Source: Nitrosopumilales archaeon CG_4_9_14_0_2_um_filter_34_16 (GTDB lineage: Archaea; Thermoproteota; Nitrososphaeria; Nitrososphaerales; Nitrosopumilaceae). Taken from it: 15,015 bases of DNA. Position numbers and translations under genes: made by a program. This document shows, piece after piece, positions 6,904 through 13,224 of the stretch. The stretch is from positions 1-15,015 of the forward strand of contig PFRJ01000089.1 in assembly GCA_002788515.1 (NCBI GenBank). Direction: 5' to 3'. The notes under the pieces are model-generated. The model had not been told where the DNA came from. It was given only the letters and a program-made list of their open reading frames with translations, and ran no database searches. Within the stretch, counting starts at the first letter, position 1; the number at the start of each line of letters is the position of its first letter.

Positions 6904-7697
6904 TAGAATCTGGTAAAATAACTACTGATGTTGATTCTTTACGTTCTGAAATTAGAGACAAAAGTGTTCGAGTGATTGATGTTAGACGCGAAGATGATTA
7001 CAAACGGGATCATATTCCTACTGCCGTAAATCTACCTTTAGCTAATCTCTTGTCTGATGACAGTCCTGACAGAGTTTTGAAACTTGTAAACTCTATGGGA
7101 ATAGATGATGAAACTTCTGTAGTTGTTTATGATGATACATTTGGTGCTTTGGCATCAAGAGTTGCATGGACTCTAGAATATCTTGGACATTCTGATGTGA
7201 CATTACTTGAAACAACTTATAGTAAATGGAAATCCCTTGGTTTAGAAAATGACTCTCTTGTTCCTGAATTTCAAAACAAAGATCATTCAATAAAACTACA
7301 ATCGAATATTTTGGCAACTTCAGAGTATTTGGAGAATGCCAAATCTCGAGATGATGTGATTTTACTTGATAATCGGGAAAGACTGAATTTTCTTGAACAA
7401 CACATACCTGGAGCTATCAGTCTTCCATATCGTACTTTGGCATCTGGCGATAAAATCTTACGCTCAAAAGAGGATATGAAGCGATTATTTGAAAATCGAG
7501 GCATTGTGGGAAATTCGGAAATCATAACTTATTGTGGTAGTGTTGGAACTCTTTCAGGATTGGCGTATTATGCATTAAAATCTGTAGGTTTGCCTAATAC
7601 GAAATTATACGTCCGTTCTTTCAAAGAATGGAAAAATCTTCAAAAACCCACTGAAAAACAAGAAGATGCAAGCTATTGGGATTTATCTGCTGAATAA
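6891..7697 (+). CDS. Two-domain rhodanese (thiosulfate/3-mercaptopyruvate sulfurtransferase-like)
   Basis: 268 residues with two rhodanese domains in tandem. The first (about 10-120) has VIDVRREDDYKRDHIPTAVNLP but its active loop reads YDDTFGA, with Asp in place of Cys, so it is structural. The second (about 130-255) has LLDNRERLNFLEQHIPGAISLP and the active loop TYCGSVGTLSG with Cys215 as the likely persulfide carrier. This inactive-then-active order is usual for SseA/TST enzymes, which move sulfane sulfur from thiosulfate or mercaptopyruvate to thiols or cyanide. The CGSVGT loop differs from both the CRKG of classical TST and the CGSG of MST, so the donor is uncertain. The start could be ATG 6891 or TTG 6900, which overlaps the reductase stop as TTGA; the second removes an odd MCCL leader. 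It ends directly against the convergent TPR gene. Confidence 0.9.
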   Translation: MCCLIESGKITTDVDSLRSEIRDKSVRVIDVRREDDYKRDHIPTAVNLPLANLLSDDSPDRVLKLVNSMGIDDETSVVVYDDTFGALASRVAWTLEYLGHSDVTLLETTYSKWKSLGLENDSLVPEFQNKDHSIKLQSNILATSEYLENAKSRDDVILLDNRERLNFLEQHIPGAISLPYRTLASGDKILRSKEDMKRLFENRGIVGNSEIITYCGSVGTLSGLAYYALKSVGLPNTKLYVRSFKEWKNLQKPTEKQEDASYWDLSAE

Positions 7698-8819
7698 TTA
7701 AGAAATCTGACTTCTGAGTTTCTTTGTAACGGTACCTTCTATATTGTCAAATAGAATTATCATTTTCTCTTTATTGTCAATTAAATAGTCGACACCTCTA
7801 TCTTTTAGTCTAATTTTCCACAATCTGATTTCTCTATGTTCATCAAAGAAATTCTCTATCATTTGTTCTCCTGATTTTGTTGGGTCTATGAACACATCAA
7901 AAATGTCTATGACTTTTTCAACTTCTTCTTCTTCTATTGCTTCTTTGACAGACTGGATTGCTTGGCTTAACTCTTTCAAATTTTTAACTGGTTTTGGTAA
8001 TGTTTTCTTGGTAACGCCAAACAATCCTTTCGTTTCTTTACCTATCTTCTCTGCAATGTTTTCTGCAAGATCATAAATTGGGATTTTGCTTAGACCTTCA
8101 CGTTTCTCATTTTGAACAATCAAACCTTTTTCTAACAATTTTCTTAATGATGATTCTGCATCTGCTTTGTCTAGAAATGTTGTCCACACAATTGCCCCTA
8201 AAGTATGATATCCTTGTCTGATTGATTCTAACACAACTACTTCTTGAATTCTTTTGAATCCTTCCTCGATTCTAACATTTGTAAAATCTTTATCACGAAT
8301 TGATTTTCTGGCGTTTTTAACATCTATTTCAATAGAACGTTTCAATGATTCCAATGATTCTGGTACTTGATTTAGTAATGATAAGAAACATGCTTGATTG
8401 TACCATGCCATTGCATATGTTGGATCAGATTCTATTGCCTTGTTAACTGAATCTAATGCTTTTGAATAGTTTTTTTGCTCATAATGTACCAGCCCTTTGA
8501 GGTTCCAAGCTTCTGGATTTGTTACATCGATTTCTAAAATCTTGTCGTATACTTTTAGTGCTTCACCATACTCTTCTAAATGGAATCTAGCATATCCTAA
8601 TTTCATCAGTGTTTCTACACTGTTGGGGTCAATTCGTAATGCCAATTCAAAAACATCAATGGCTTCTTCTAATTTTTCATCTGCCATCAAATTGACTCCT
8701 TTTTTAAACAATTTTTTACGATTGTAATCTACATCTACTAAACTTCTCTCTTGAGGAATGATTTCATCAGATTTTGTTTTTTCAATTTCCTTTGATTTTT
8801 TTCCAAACGGTTTTTTCAC
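7698..8819 (-). CDS. TPR-repeat protein with a winged-helix-like domain
   Basis: 373 residues, soluble. After a Lys-rich N-terminus come about four TPR units, roughly residues 34-67, 68-101, 102-135 and 136-169; typical core matches are EEAIDVFELALRIDPN, PEAWNLKGLVHYE and YAMAWYNQACFLSLL. Residues about 200-255 (GYHTLGAIVWTTFLDKAD, then SSLRKLLEKGLIV and a beta-hairpin-like stretch) look like a winged helix. The last 100 residues are charged, with EEEEVEKVIDIF, and unassigned. TPRs usually hold protein partners and the winged helix may bind DNA or another protein, so a regulatory scaffold is a guess. The start is GTG at 8819, about 26 bases past the palindromic TATA element, implying a leaderless mRNA. 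Its stop abuts the rhodanese stop. Confidence 0.82.
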   Translation of the reverse strand: MKKPFGKKSKEIEKTKSDEIIPQERSLVDVDYNRKKLFKKGVNLMADEKLEEAIDVFELALRIDPNSVETLMKLGYARFHLEEYGEALKVYDKILEIDVTNPEAWNLKGLVHYEQKNYSKALDSVNKAIESDPTYAMAWYNQACFLSLLNQVPESLESLKRSIEIDVKNARKSIRDKDFTNVRIEEGFKRIQEVVVLESIRQGYHTLGAIVWTTFLDKADAESSLRKLLEKGLIVQNEKREGLSKIPIYDLAENIAEKIGKETKGLFGVTKKTLPKPVKNLKELSQAIQSVKEAIEEEEVEKVIDIFDVFIDPTKSGEQMIENFFDEHREIRLWKIRLKDRGVDYLIDNKEKMIILFDNIEGTVTKKLRSQIS

Positions 8820-8834
8820 AGATCAATTTAGCGT

Positions 8835-8848
8835 TTTATCTAGATAAA
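8835..8848. promoter_or_regulatory. Palindromic bidirectional TATA element between TPR gene and collagen-like gene
   Basis: TTTATCTAGATAAA is a perfect 14-bp palindrome, so each strand reads TTTATCTA. On the - strand it lies about 26 bases before the GTG of the TPR gene, the expected distance for a leaderless start. By symmetry the + strand transcript should begin near 8860-8866. A single TATA box that serves both directions is the simplest reading. Confidence 0.5.
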
Positions 8849-8859
8849 TACCAACCTTA

Positions 8860-9005
8860 ATCGAGCCTGTATTTACCACTCCTGAACTTGAAATAGAATT
8901 AAGCGATCTAAATACAGAAATACTTGAAGTATACACAAACGATTGTGTCATCTCAGTCACGATTAGAGATTCAAGGGCAGGCACCTTTCAAACAGTCAGG
9001 TGTAT
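8860..9005 (+). pseudogene. Alternative-frame N-terminal coding stretch of the collagen-like gene
   Basis: This frame, one base off from the collagen frame, is open from 8848 and stops with TGA at 9006-9008. It reads EPVFTTPELEIELSDL and, further on, VYTNDCVISVTIRDS, a normal-looking acidic and beta-strand-rich sequence with codon use like nearby genes. It begins where the palindromic TATA element would start the mRNA, yet its first codons there are ATC GAG, with no ATG, GTG or TTG. A +1 shift between 8912 and 9005, most plausibly near 8980-9000, would join it to the collagen frame as a continuous N-terminal domain. It could be a decayed N-terminus, a sequencing error, or a recoding site; or it is a chance open stretch and the TTG at 8924 is used. 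Confidence 0.4.
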
Positions 9006-10582
9006 ATGAAGCTCAAATTGCAATCACTGATAGCAAACCATCTGATGATGCAATTAGAACAAAACAATTCTCAACATTATGGCGTGGAAATTTTCATCTT
9101 AGAGTTAAAGATGGTATATTCTCTGAAACTCTTGGCTCTCCTTCAAACCCTCTTCCTTCATCTATTACAAATCTTGATAGAATTTGGGTTGTTGTAACTG
9201 ATTTATTTTCTTCATTACATTCTGTTTTTGATGTTCCTTTGGCAAGACCCTCAACACAATCTGAAACTAAAACTAAACCTGAAACTAAACCTGAAACTAA
9301 ACCTGAAACTAAACCTGAAACAATTTCTGATGGTCCAAGACGTTCCTCAAAAACGACAACTGGTCTAACAGGTCAATATGGCGATAAAGGACCAACAGGT
9401 CCAATGGGCCCCCCTGGCGACAAAGGACCAATGGGCCAACCCGGTCCAATGGGCCCCCCTGGCGACAAAGGACCAGAAGGACCAATGGGCCCACCCGGCA
9501 ACAAAGGTTCTACTGGTGATAAAGGACAACAAGGCGATAAAGGAATTTCTGGTGATAGAGGATTAACTGGCGACAAAGGAATTGCTGGTGATAAAGGAGA
9601 TAAAGGCGACAAAGGAATTACTGGTCCACCCGGTGACAAAGGAGAAAAAGGACCAACTGGTCCAACTGGCGACAAAGGAGATACTGGATTAAAAGGCCCA
9701 ATTGGTGACAAAGGAGAAAAAGGACCAACTGGATTAATTGGAGACAAAGGACAAACTGGATTACGTGGAATTCCTGGTGACAAAGGAGATCAAGGCCCAC
9801 TCGGAGTTCCTGGCGACAAAGGATTAACCGGACCAACTGGTCCTCCGGGAGAAAAAGGCCCTACTGGATTGTCTGGTGTTCAAGGAGAAAAAGGCATTCA
9901 AGGTGGTCCTGGTCCAATCGGTGACAAAGGTCCACCTGGTCCAATCGGTGACAAAGGTCCATTAGGTCCACCTGGTCCACATGGCGACAAAGGATTAACC
10001 GGTCCACCTGGTCCAATCGGTGACAAAGGTCCATTAGGTCCACCTGGTCCAATCGGTGACAAAGGTTCTAGAGGTGTTGAAGGTCCAATCGGTGACAAAG
10101 GTCCACAAGGTCCACAAGGTCCTGCTGGCTCTAAAGGTCTTACAGGAGTTCCCGGTCCCCAAGGTGAGAAAGGAGAAAAAGGTCCAACCGGTCCAATCGG
10201 AGAAAAAGGTTCAACAGGTGCCATGGGTCCAATCGGTGACAAAGGTCCACAAGGTCCACAAGGTCCACAAGGTGAACGTGGTACAACCGGTCCTTCGGGA
10301 GAAAAAGGTCCACAAGGTCCACAAGGAATTCAAGGTCCACAAGGTGAACGTGGTCCAACCGGTCCAATAGGTTCAATTGGTGAACAAGGTCCACCCGGCG
10401 GACAAGGTCCAGTAGGTCCTGCAGGTCCACGCGGCCCACCAGGTCCACCAGGAGAAAAAGGTCCATCAGGTGGAATGTCTTCAGAACAAAAAGCACTCTT
10501 CAAAGATCTTTTGGAAATTCTTACAAACAAGAATGTTATCTCTACTGAAGAACAAATAAAATTAATGAGTTATCTCTACTGA
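8924..10582 (+). CDS. Collagen-like protein with 123 Gly-X-Y triplets
   Basis: 552 residues from a TTG start. Residues 25-105 form a mixed region (GVYEAQIAITDSKPSDD, LWRGNFHLRVKDGIF, LDRIWVVVTDLFSSL) resembling a small beta-rich head domain. A linker of four KPET units follows. Residues 147-516 are uninterrupted Gly-X-Y repeats rich in GDK, GEK, GPP, GPT and GPI, a collagen triple-helix region. The last 35 residues (SSEQKALFKDLLEILTNK onward) look helical and could trimerise. Charged X-Y pairs are known to stabilise bacterial collagens without hydroxyproline. No signal peptide, membrane anchor or sorting motif is visible, so location is unknown; a surface or matrix role is a guess. The start is doubtful: no in-frame ATG precedes the repeats, a TAA lies 12 bases upstream, and another frame just upstream looks coding. 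Confidence 0.82.
   Translation: MKYTQTIVSSQSRLEIQGQAPFKQSGVYEAQIAITDSKPSDDAIRTKQFSTLWRGNFHLRVKDGIFSETLGSPSNPLPSSITNLDRIWVVVTDLFSSLHSVFDVPLARPSTQSETKTKPETKPETKPETKPETISDGPRRSSKTTTGLTGQYGDKGPTGPMGPPGDKGPMGQPGPMGPPGDKGPEGPMGPPGNKGSTGDKGQQGDKGISGDRGLTGDKGIAGDKGDKGDKGITGPPGDKGEKGPTGPTGDKGDTGLKGPIGDKGEKGPTGLIGDKGQTGLRGIPGDKGDQGPLGVPGDKGLTGPTGPPGEKGPTGLSGVQGEKGIQGGPGPIGDKGPPGPIGDKGPLGPPGPHGDKGLTGPPGPIGDKGPLGPPGPIGDKGSRGVEGPIGDKGPQGPQGPAGSKGLTGVPGPQGEKGEKGPTGPIGEKGSTGAMGPIGDKGPQGPQGPQGERGTTGPSGEKGPQGPQGIQGPQGERGPTGPIGSIGEQGPPGGQGPVGPAGPRGPPGPPGEKGPSGGMSSEQKALFKDLLEILTNKNVISTEEQIKLMSYLY
9272..9319 (+). repeat. Four 12-bp tandem repeats encoding TKPE units
   Basis: Four exact copies of ACTAAACCTGAA in a row encode the charged KPET linker between the head domain and the collagen region. 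Exact identity at the DNA level points to recent slippage or expansion. Copy number is likely to vary between strains. Confidence 0.9.
9362..10474 (+). repeat. Collagen Gly-X-Y repeat region
   Basis: Every third codon is Gly over about 123 triplets with no interruption. The first half has varied third-base choices and triplets such as GIS, GLT, GIA and GDK runs (GDKGDKGDKG). The second half is more uniform, with GGTCCA-type codon pairs repeated many times. A 51-bp stretch at 9929-9979 recurs exactly at 10001-10051, 72 bases (24 residues) later, which indicates a recent in-frame duplication. The region is more GC-rich than the surroundings because of Gly and Pro codons. Confidence 0.92.
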
Positions 10583-10589
10583 TAATTTC

Positions 10590-10645
10590 AATTATTCTTT
10601 TCAAAATATTTTATTTTAAAATTTATTTTCTAAATTTTATTTTGT
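10590..10645 (+). terminator. T-rich termination zone after the collagen-like gene
   Basis: Just past the stop codon several T tracts (CTTTTC, ATTTTATTTT, TTTATTTTC, ATTTTATTTTG) follow one another in AT-rich DNA with no GC hairpin. This fits intrinsic T-tract termination in archaea. The rest of the gap to 10854 holds nothing further that I can name apart from the hairpin at 10814-10838. Confidence 0.35.
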
Positions 10646-10813
10646 ACATGATTTCTTGATTAATTTCATTCATATTTTTTTAATTGTATTTTGAATTATC
10701 AATTGCTGTGTTGTTTTCAAAAATCTAAAATATTTAAAAAATTATTTAACCTTCAATTTTTTGCATTAATCTAAAAAATACAGTTAGCACTGATGATATT
10801 AGAAAAATGAAAA

Positions 10814-10838
10814 CAATTCGTCGTCGATAAGACGATTG
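10814..10838 (-). terminator. Hairpin terminator of the small basic protein gene
   Basis: On the - strand the stem CAATCGTC pairs with GACG-A-ATTG (one bulged base, loop of eight) 16 bases past the stop codon, and is followed by TTTTCATTTTTC. Stem plus T-rich tail looks like an intrinsic terminator. Confidence 0.5.
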
Positions 10839-10854
10839 TTAGTTTGTTAACGAT

Positions 10855-11019
10855 TTATCGTTTTTTTGCTGCTGCTTTTCTCTTTGGAGCGGCTTTGCGT
10901 TTTGCTGCCTTTCTCTTTGGAGCTGCTTTTGCTGCTGCTTTTCTCTTTGGAGCGGCTTTGCGTTTTGCTGCCTTTCTCTTTGGAGCTGTTTTTGCTGCAG
11001 CTTTTCTTTTTGTAGCCAT
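10855..11019 (-). CDS. Small Lys/Arg/Ala/Pro-rich protein, histone H1 tail-like
   Basis: 54 residues made almost only of Lys, Arg, Ala and Pro, starting MATKRKAAAK and ending AAAKKR. It contains two near-identical 21-residue units (11-31 and 32-52) rich in APKRKAA and KRKAA. Such composition is typical of the C-terminal tail of eukaryotic histone H1 and of bacterial H1-like nucleoid proteins (Hc1, AlgP), which coat and condense DNA or bind RNA. It is strongly basic, without a fold or signal peptide. Two other frames are open here; one gives a Gln-rich 66-residue product starting at 11039, but its codons end often in G or C, unlike this AT-rich genome, so I prefer the basic frame. It stands alone with its own hairpin terminator. 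Nucleoid binding is an inference from composition. Confidence 0.78.
   Translation of the reverse strand: MATKRKAAAKTAPKRKAAKRKAAPKRKAAAKAAPKRKAAKRKAAPKRKAAAKKR
10868..10993 (-). repeat. 63-bp tandem repeat (two copies) inside the basic protein gene
   Basis: Units 10868-10930 and 10931-10993 differ at one base (10926 versus 10989, giving Ala32 versus Thr11). A partial third unit follows at 10994-11007. The near identity, including third codon positions, shows recent duplication. Confidence 0.92.
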
Positions 11020-11328
11020 ATAAGATTCGGCATTTTCATTGTTTTTCAGTGGTGAAACTAAAGAAATTTACACAAATTGATTACTATTTATCAAGTAATT
11101 TTTGCTATTATTTTTTTATTTGATCGTATTTTTTGAAAAAAATATTTTTTGAAATGTTGAATTTTATTATCTGTGTTATGTTCTGACCTCAATTATGTGA
11201 TCGCATGGATCTTTATGCTTGAATTTTGAATTTTTTTCGATGATAATCATTTAATGTAGTTTGTGTTCAATGCAAAACCATCTGATCTATGTTTTTTTCC
11301 TGATCTATTTTGTATTTTTTTTCAGGAA
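11020..11328. other. AT-rich intergenic region without a recognised gene
   Basis: No convincing reading frame or structural RNA was seen in these 309 bases. Near the basic protein gene a TAAATTTC or GATAAATA stretch on the - strand could be its TATA box. T and A runs are frequent. At the far end, TGATCTAT occurs twice 18 bases apart (11283 and 11301), each followed by a T-rich tract, and CCTGA/TCAGG form an inverted repeat at 11299-11326 just past the stop of the GTPase gene. Confidence 0.6.
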
Positions 11329-12438
11329 TTATGCTCCGCGACTTTTGATTATTGTTAACACATCTTCATCTAAGAGAATGTGATTCAACCCAACTCGTTG
11401 TCCACCAAATTTTACACTTTTACCCCAAACTAATCCATATCTGAATTCTCTCTTTAACCTACGATGCAACTTGTTACAGATGTCTTCTACTGTGTCTCCT
11501 TCTCTTGCAATCAAAGGCTCTTTGAAATCTGTCTCTCCTCCTTTTGGTCGCATGTAAATTCTAATGAATTTTAATTTCTCATAGATTTTTTCTTTCAACA
11601 ATTCTATGTTGATGTCTGAATTTGCTGACACCTCGATAACATCTGATTTTATTTTTGTTTTTAAATCTGTAAGAAATTCTTTATCCACCAAATCAATTTT
11701 GTTTAAAATCGTAAGTGCTTTTGAATAACTGATATTTCCTGCAATATGATCTGCTAACTGTTCTGATGTGAGATCTTCTCTTATTACAACTCTAGCGCTA
11801 ACTATTCCATAAAGATGTAAGATATCTTTGAGATGTTTCTCTGTAATTTTAGTTAGTTTTACTTGTTGTGCAACTGCGATTCCCCCCATTGATGCTTTTT
11901 CAATTGTAATGTTTGGTGGCAACTGATTTAATCTGATTCCTATATTTCCTAATTCATTTACTAACACATCTTCATGATATGGTTGAAATACATCTAACAT
12001 GAGTAATACAAGATCTGCTGTTCTTGCAACTGACAAAATTCTCTTTCCTAGTCCTTTTCCACTAGATGCTCCTTTGATAATTCCTGGAAGATCTAATACT
12101 TGGATTCTGGCACCTCTGTACTCCATCATTCCTGGTACTACCGTAAGCGTGGTAAATTGAAAAGCGCCCACTGCTGATTTTGCACTAGTCATTTTATTTA
12201 GCAATGTGGATTTTCCAACACTTGGTAATCCGATAAAAACAACCGTTGCATCTCCGCTTCTCCTTACATCAAATCCGTCCTGTTTCATCCCCGACTTTTT
12301 TGTAACTTCAGCTTCTTGCTCTCTTTTCAGCTTTGCAATCTTTGCTTTTAGTAATCCTATGTGATGTTCTGTAGCTTTGTTAATCTGAGTTCTTGCCATC
12401 TCGTCTTGTATGGCCTTGATTTTTTCAGGAATTCCCAA
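11329..12438 (-). CDS. DRG-family GTP-binding protein (Obg-related, TGS domain)
   Basis: 369 residues, matching archaeal and eukaryotic DRG/Rbg proteins. Residues 1-60 are the helical, Lys/Glu-rich N-terminus. The G domain follows: P-loop GLPSVGKS at 70-77, a Thr-rich switch I (QFTTLT), DLPG at 116-119, NKID at 246-249 and SAN at 271-273. The S5D2L-like insertion covers about 165-235. The TGS domain occupies about 291-366, ending LTIIKSRGA. DRG proteins bind ribosomes and assist translation under stress in eukaryotes; the archaeal role is less clear. The start is TTG: a stop codon lies three codons upstream in frame and a TATA-like box sits some 30 bases ahead. The gene diverges from phosphoglycolate phosphatase. 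Confidence 0.94.
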   Translation of the reverse strand: MGIPEKIKAIQDEMARTQINKATEHHIGLLKAKIAKLKREQEAEVTKKSGMKQDGFDVRRSGDATVVFIGLPSVGKSTLLNKMTSAKSAVGAFQFTTLTVVPGMMEYRGARIQVLDLPGIIKGASSGKGLGKRILSVARTADLVLLMLDVFQPYHEDVLVNELGNIGIRLNQLPPNITIEKASMGGIAVAQQVKLTKITEKHLKDILHLYGIVSARVVIREDLTSEQLADHIAGNISYSKALTILNKIDLVDKEFLTDLKTKIKSDVIEVSANSDINIELLKEKIYEKLKFIRIYMRPKGGETDFKEPLIAREGDTVEDICNKLHRRLKREFRYGLVWGKSVKFGGQRVGLNHILLDEDVLTIIKSRGA

Positions 12439-12465
12439 TTTTCTTCAACTCTTAGAAATTCCTTT

Positions 12466-12475
12466 CAAATAAAAC
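12466..12475 (-). promoter_or_regulatory. TATA-like box of the DRG gene
   Basis: GTTTTATTTG on the - strand is centred about 32 bases ahead of the TTG start, giving a leader of only a few bases. It supports the TTG choice. Confidence 0.45.
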
Positions 12476-12497
12476 CGTATTACTTTGGATACGTAGC

Positions 12498-12507
12498 AAA
12501 TATTATT
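12498..12507 (+). promoter_or_regulatory. TATA-like box of the phosphoglycolate phosphatase-argS pair
   Basis: AAATATTATT is centred about 26 bases before the GTG at 12528, the spacing expected when the mRNA begins at the start codon itself. Confidence 0.5.
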
Positions 12508-12527
12508 CGGTTCAAAAAACAATTCTT

Positions 12528-13223
12528 GTGAAAAAGAGAACTTTTGCAGTAGATATTGATGGTACTATCACTGAAAACGGTGAAGGGCGAATTCATCTTG
12601 ACGCATTTGAAGCATTACGTCGTTTAACCGACATGGGTCACAATGTAATCTTTGTAACTGGTCGTTCATCCGTTGAAGGATTTCTGCTTTCTGTATTTGG
12701 TGGTACAACAAGAATTGCTGTTGGTGAAAACGGTGGTTGTATCACGTTAAATTCTGATGAACATATATTGCTAGGAAATATTGAAGAATGTAAAAATGCA
12801 TTGCAAGTAATTCAAAATCATATTGACAATGTACAGGAAAAACATGTTTTTCCTAGAATGACTGAAGTTGTTTTAGAAAGGACATTTGATTTGGATATTG
12901 CACGAAAAATCCTTTCTGAAAATAATATTAACGTAGAATTATCTGATAGCCGGTATGCATACCATATCAATTCTCCTGGCATTGACAAAGGAACGGGTTT
13001 TACTAAAATCATGACAAAACTATCTCTTACACGTGATGATGTGATCGCAATCGGAGACAGTGCCACTGATGTTCCTTTGTTTAAAATAGCAAAAACTAGT
13101 GTTGCTTTGGGTAATGCCTCAGAACATGTAAAATCTGTAGCCACTTTGGTGGTATCTGCTAGTGCTGGTGATGGCGTTCTTGAAGCATTAGATAAATTAG
13201 CACCCACACTATCTGAAATATAA
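12528..13223 (+). CDS. Phosphoglycolate phosphatase, archaeal HAD type
   Basis: 231 residues, close to the length of the TA0175-type archaeal enzymes (HAD subfamily IIB). Motif I is AVDIDGTIT with nucleophile Asp9 and acid/base Asp11; motif II is FVTGRSS; motif IV is GDSATDVPLF with metal-binding Asp177 and Asp181. The segment between them is the cap domain, and the Lys of GIDKGTGF is motif III. The family hydrolyses 2-phosphoglycolate, which arises from DNA repair or oxygenase side reactions; sugar phosphates are possible alternatives for this subfamily. The GTG start fits a leaderless mRNA with the TATA-like box at 12498. argS follows after one base, so the two are co-transcribed. Confidence 0.88.
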   Translation: MKKRTFAVDIDGTITENGEGRIHLDAFEALRRLTDMGHNVIFVTGRSSVEGFLLSVFGGTTRIAVGENGGCITLNSDEHILLGNIEECKNALQVIQNHIDNVQEKHVFPRMTEVVLERTFDLDIARKILSENNINVELSDSRYAYHINSPGIDKGTGFTKIMTKLSLTRDDVIAIGDSATDVPLFKIAKTSVALGNASEHVKSVATLVVSASAGDGVLEALDKLAPTLSEI

Positions 13224-13224
13224 T

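Noticed and set aside
9373..10530. Several long - strand frames and other + frames across the collagen region, rich in Pro, Gly, Leu and Ser
   Set aside because: They mirror the Gly-X-Y repeat, whose three-codon period keeps other frames open. They have no independent coding signal or start context.
8920..10582. Horizontal transfer of the collagen-like gene from an animal or phage
   Set aside because: Codon choice (A/T endings such as GGT, CCA, AAA, GAC with ACA) fits an AT-rich host, and no integrase, att site or other phage gene lies nearby. Repeat-driven composition explains the higher GC.
10583..11328. C/D-box small RNA or tRNA in the AT-rich gaps
   Set aside because: A GATGAT or CTGATGA-like string occurs, but no matching D box at proper distance and no tRNA T-loop or acceptor stem were seen.
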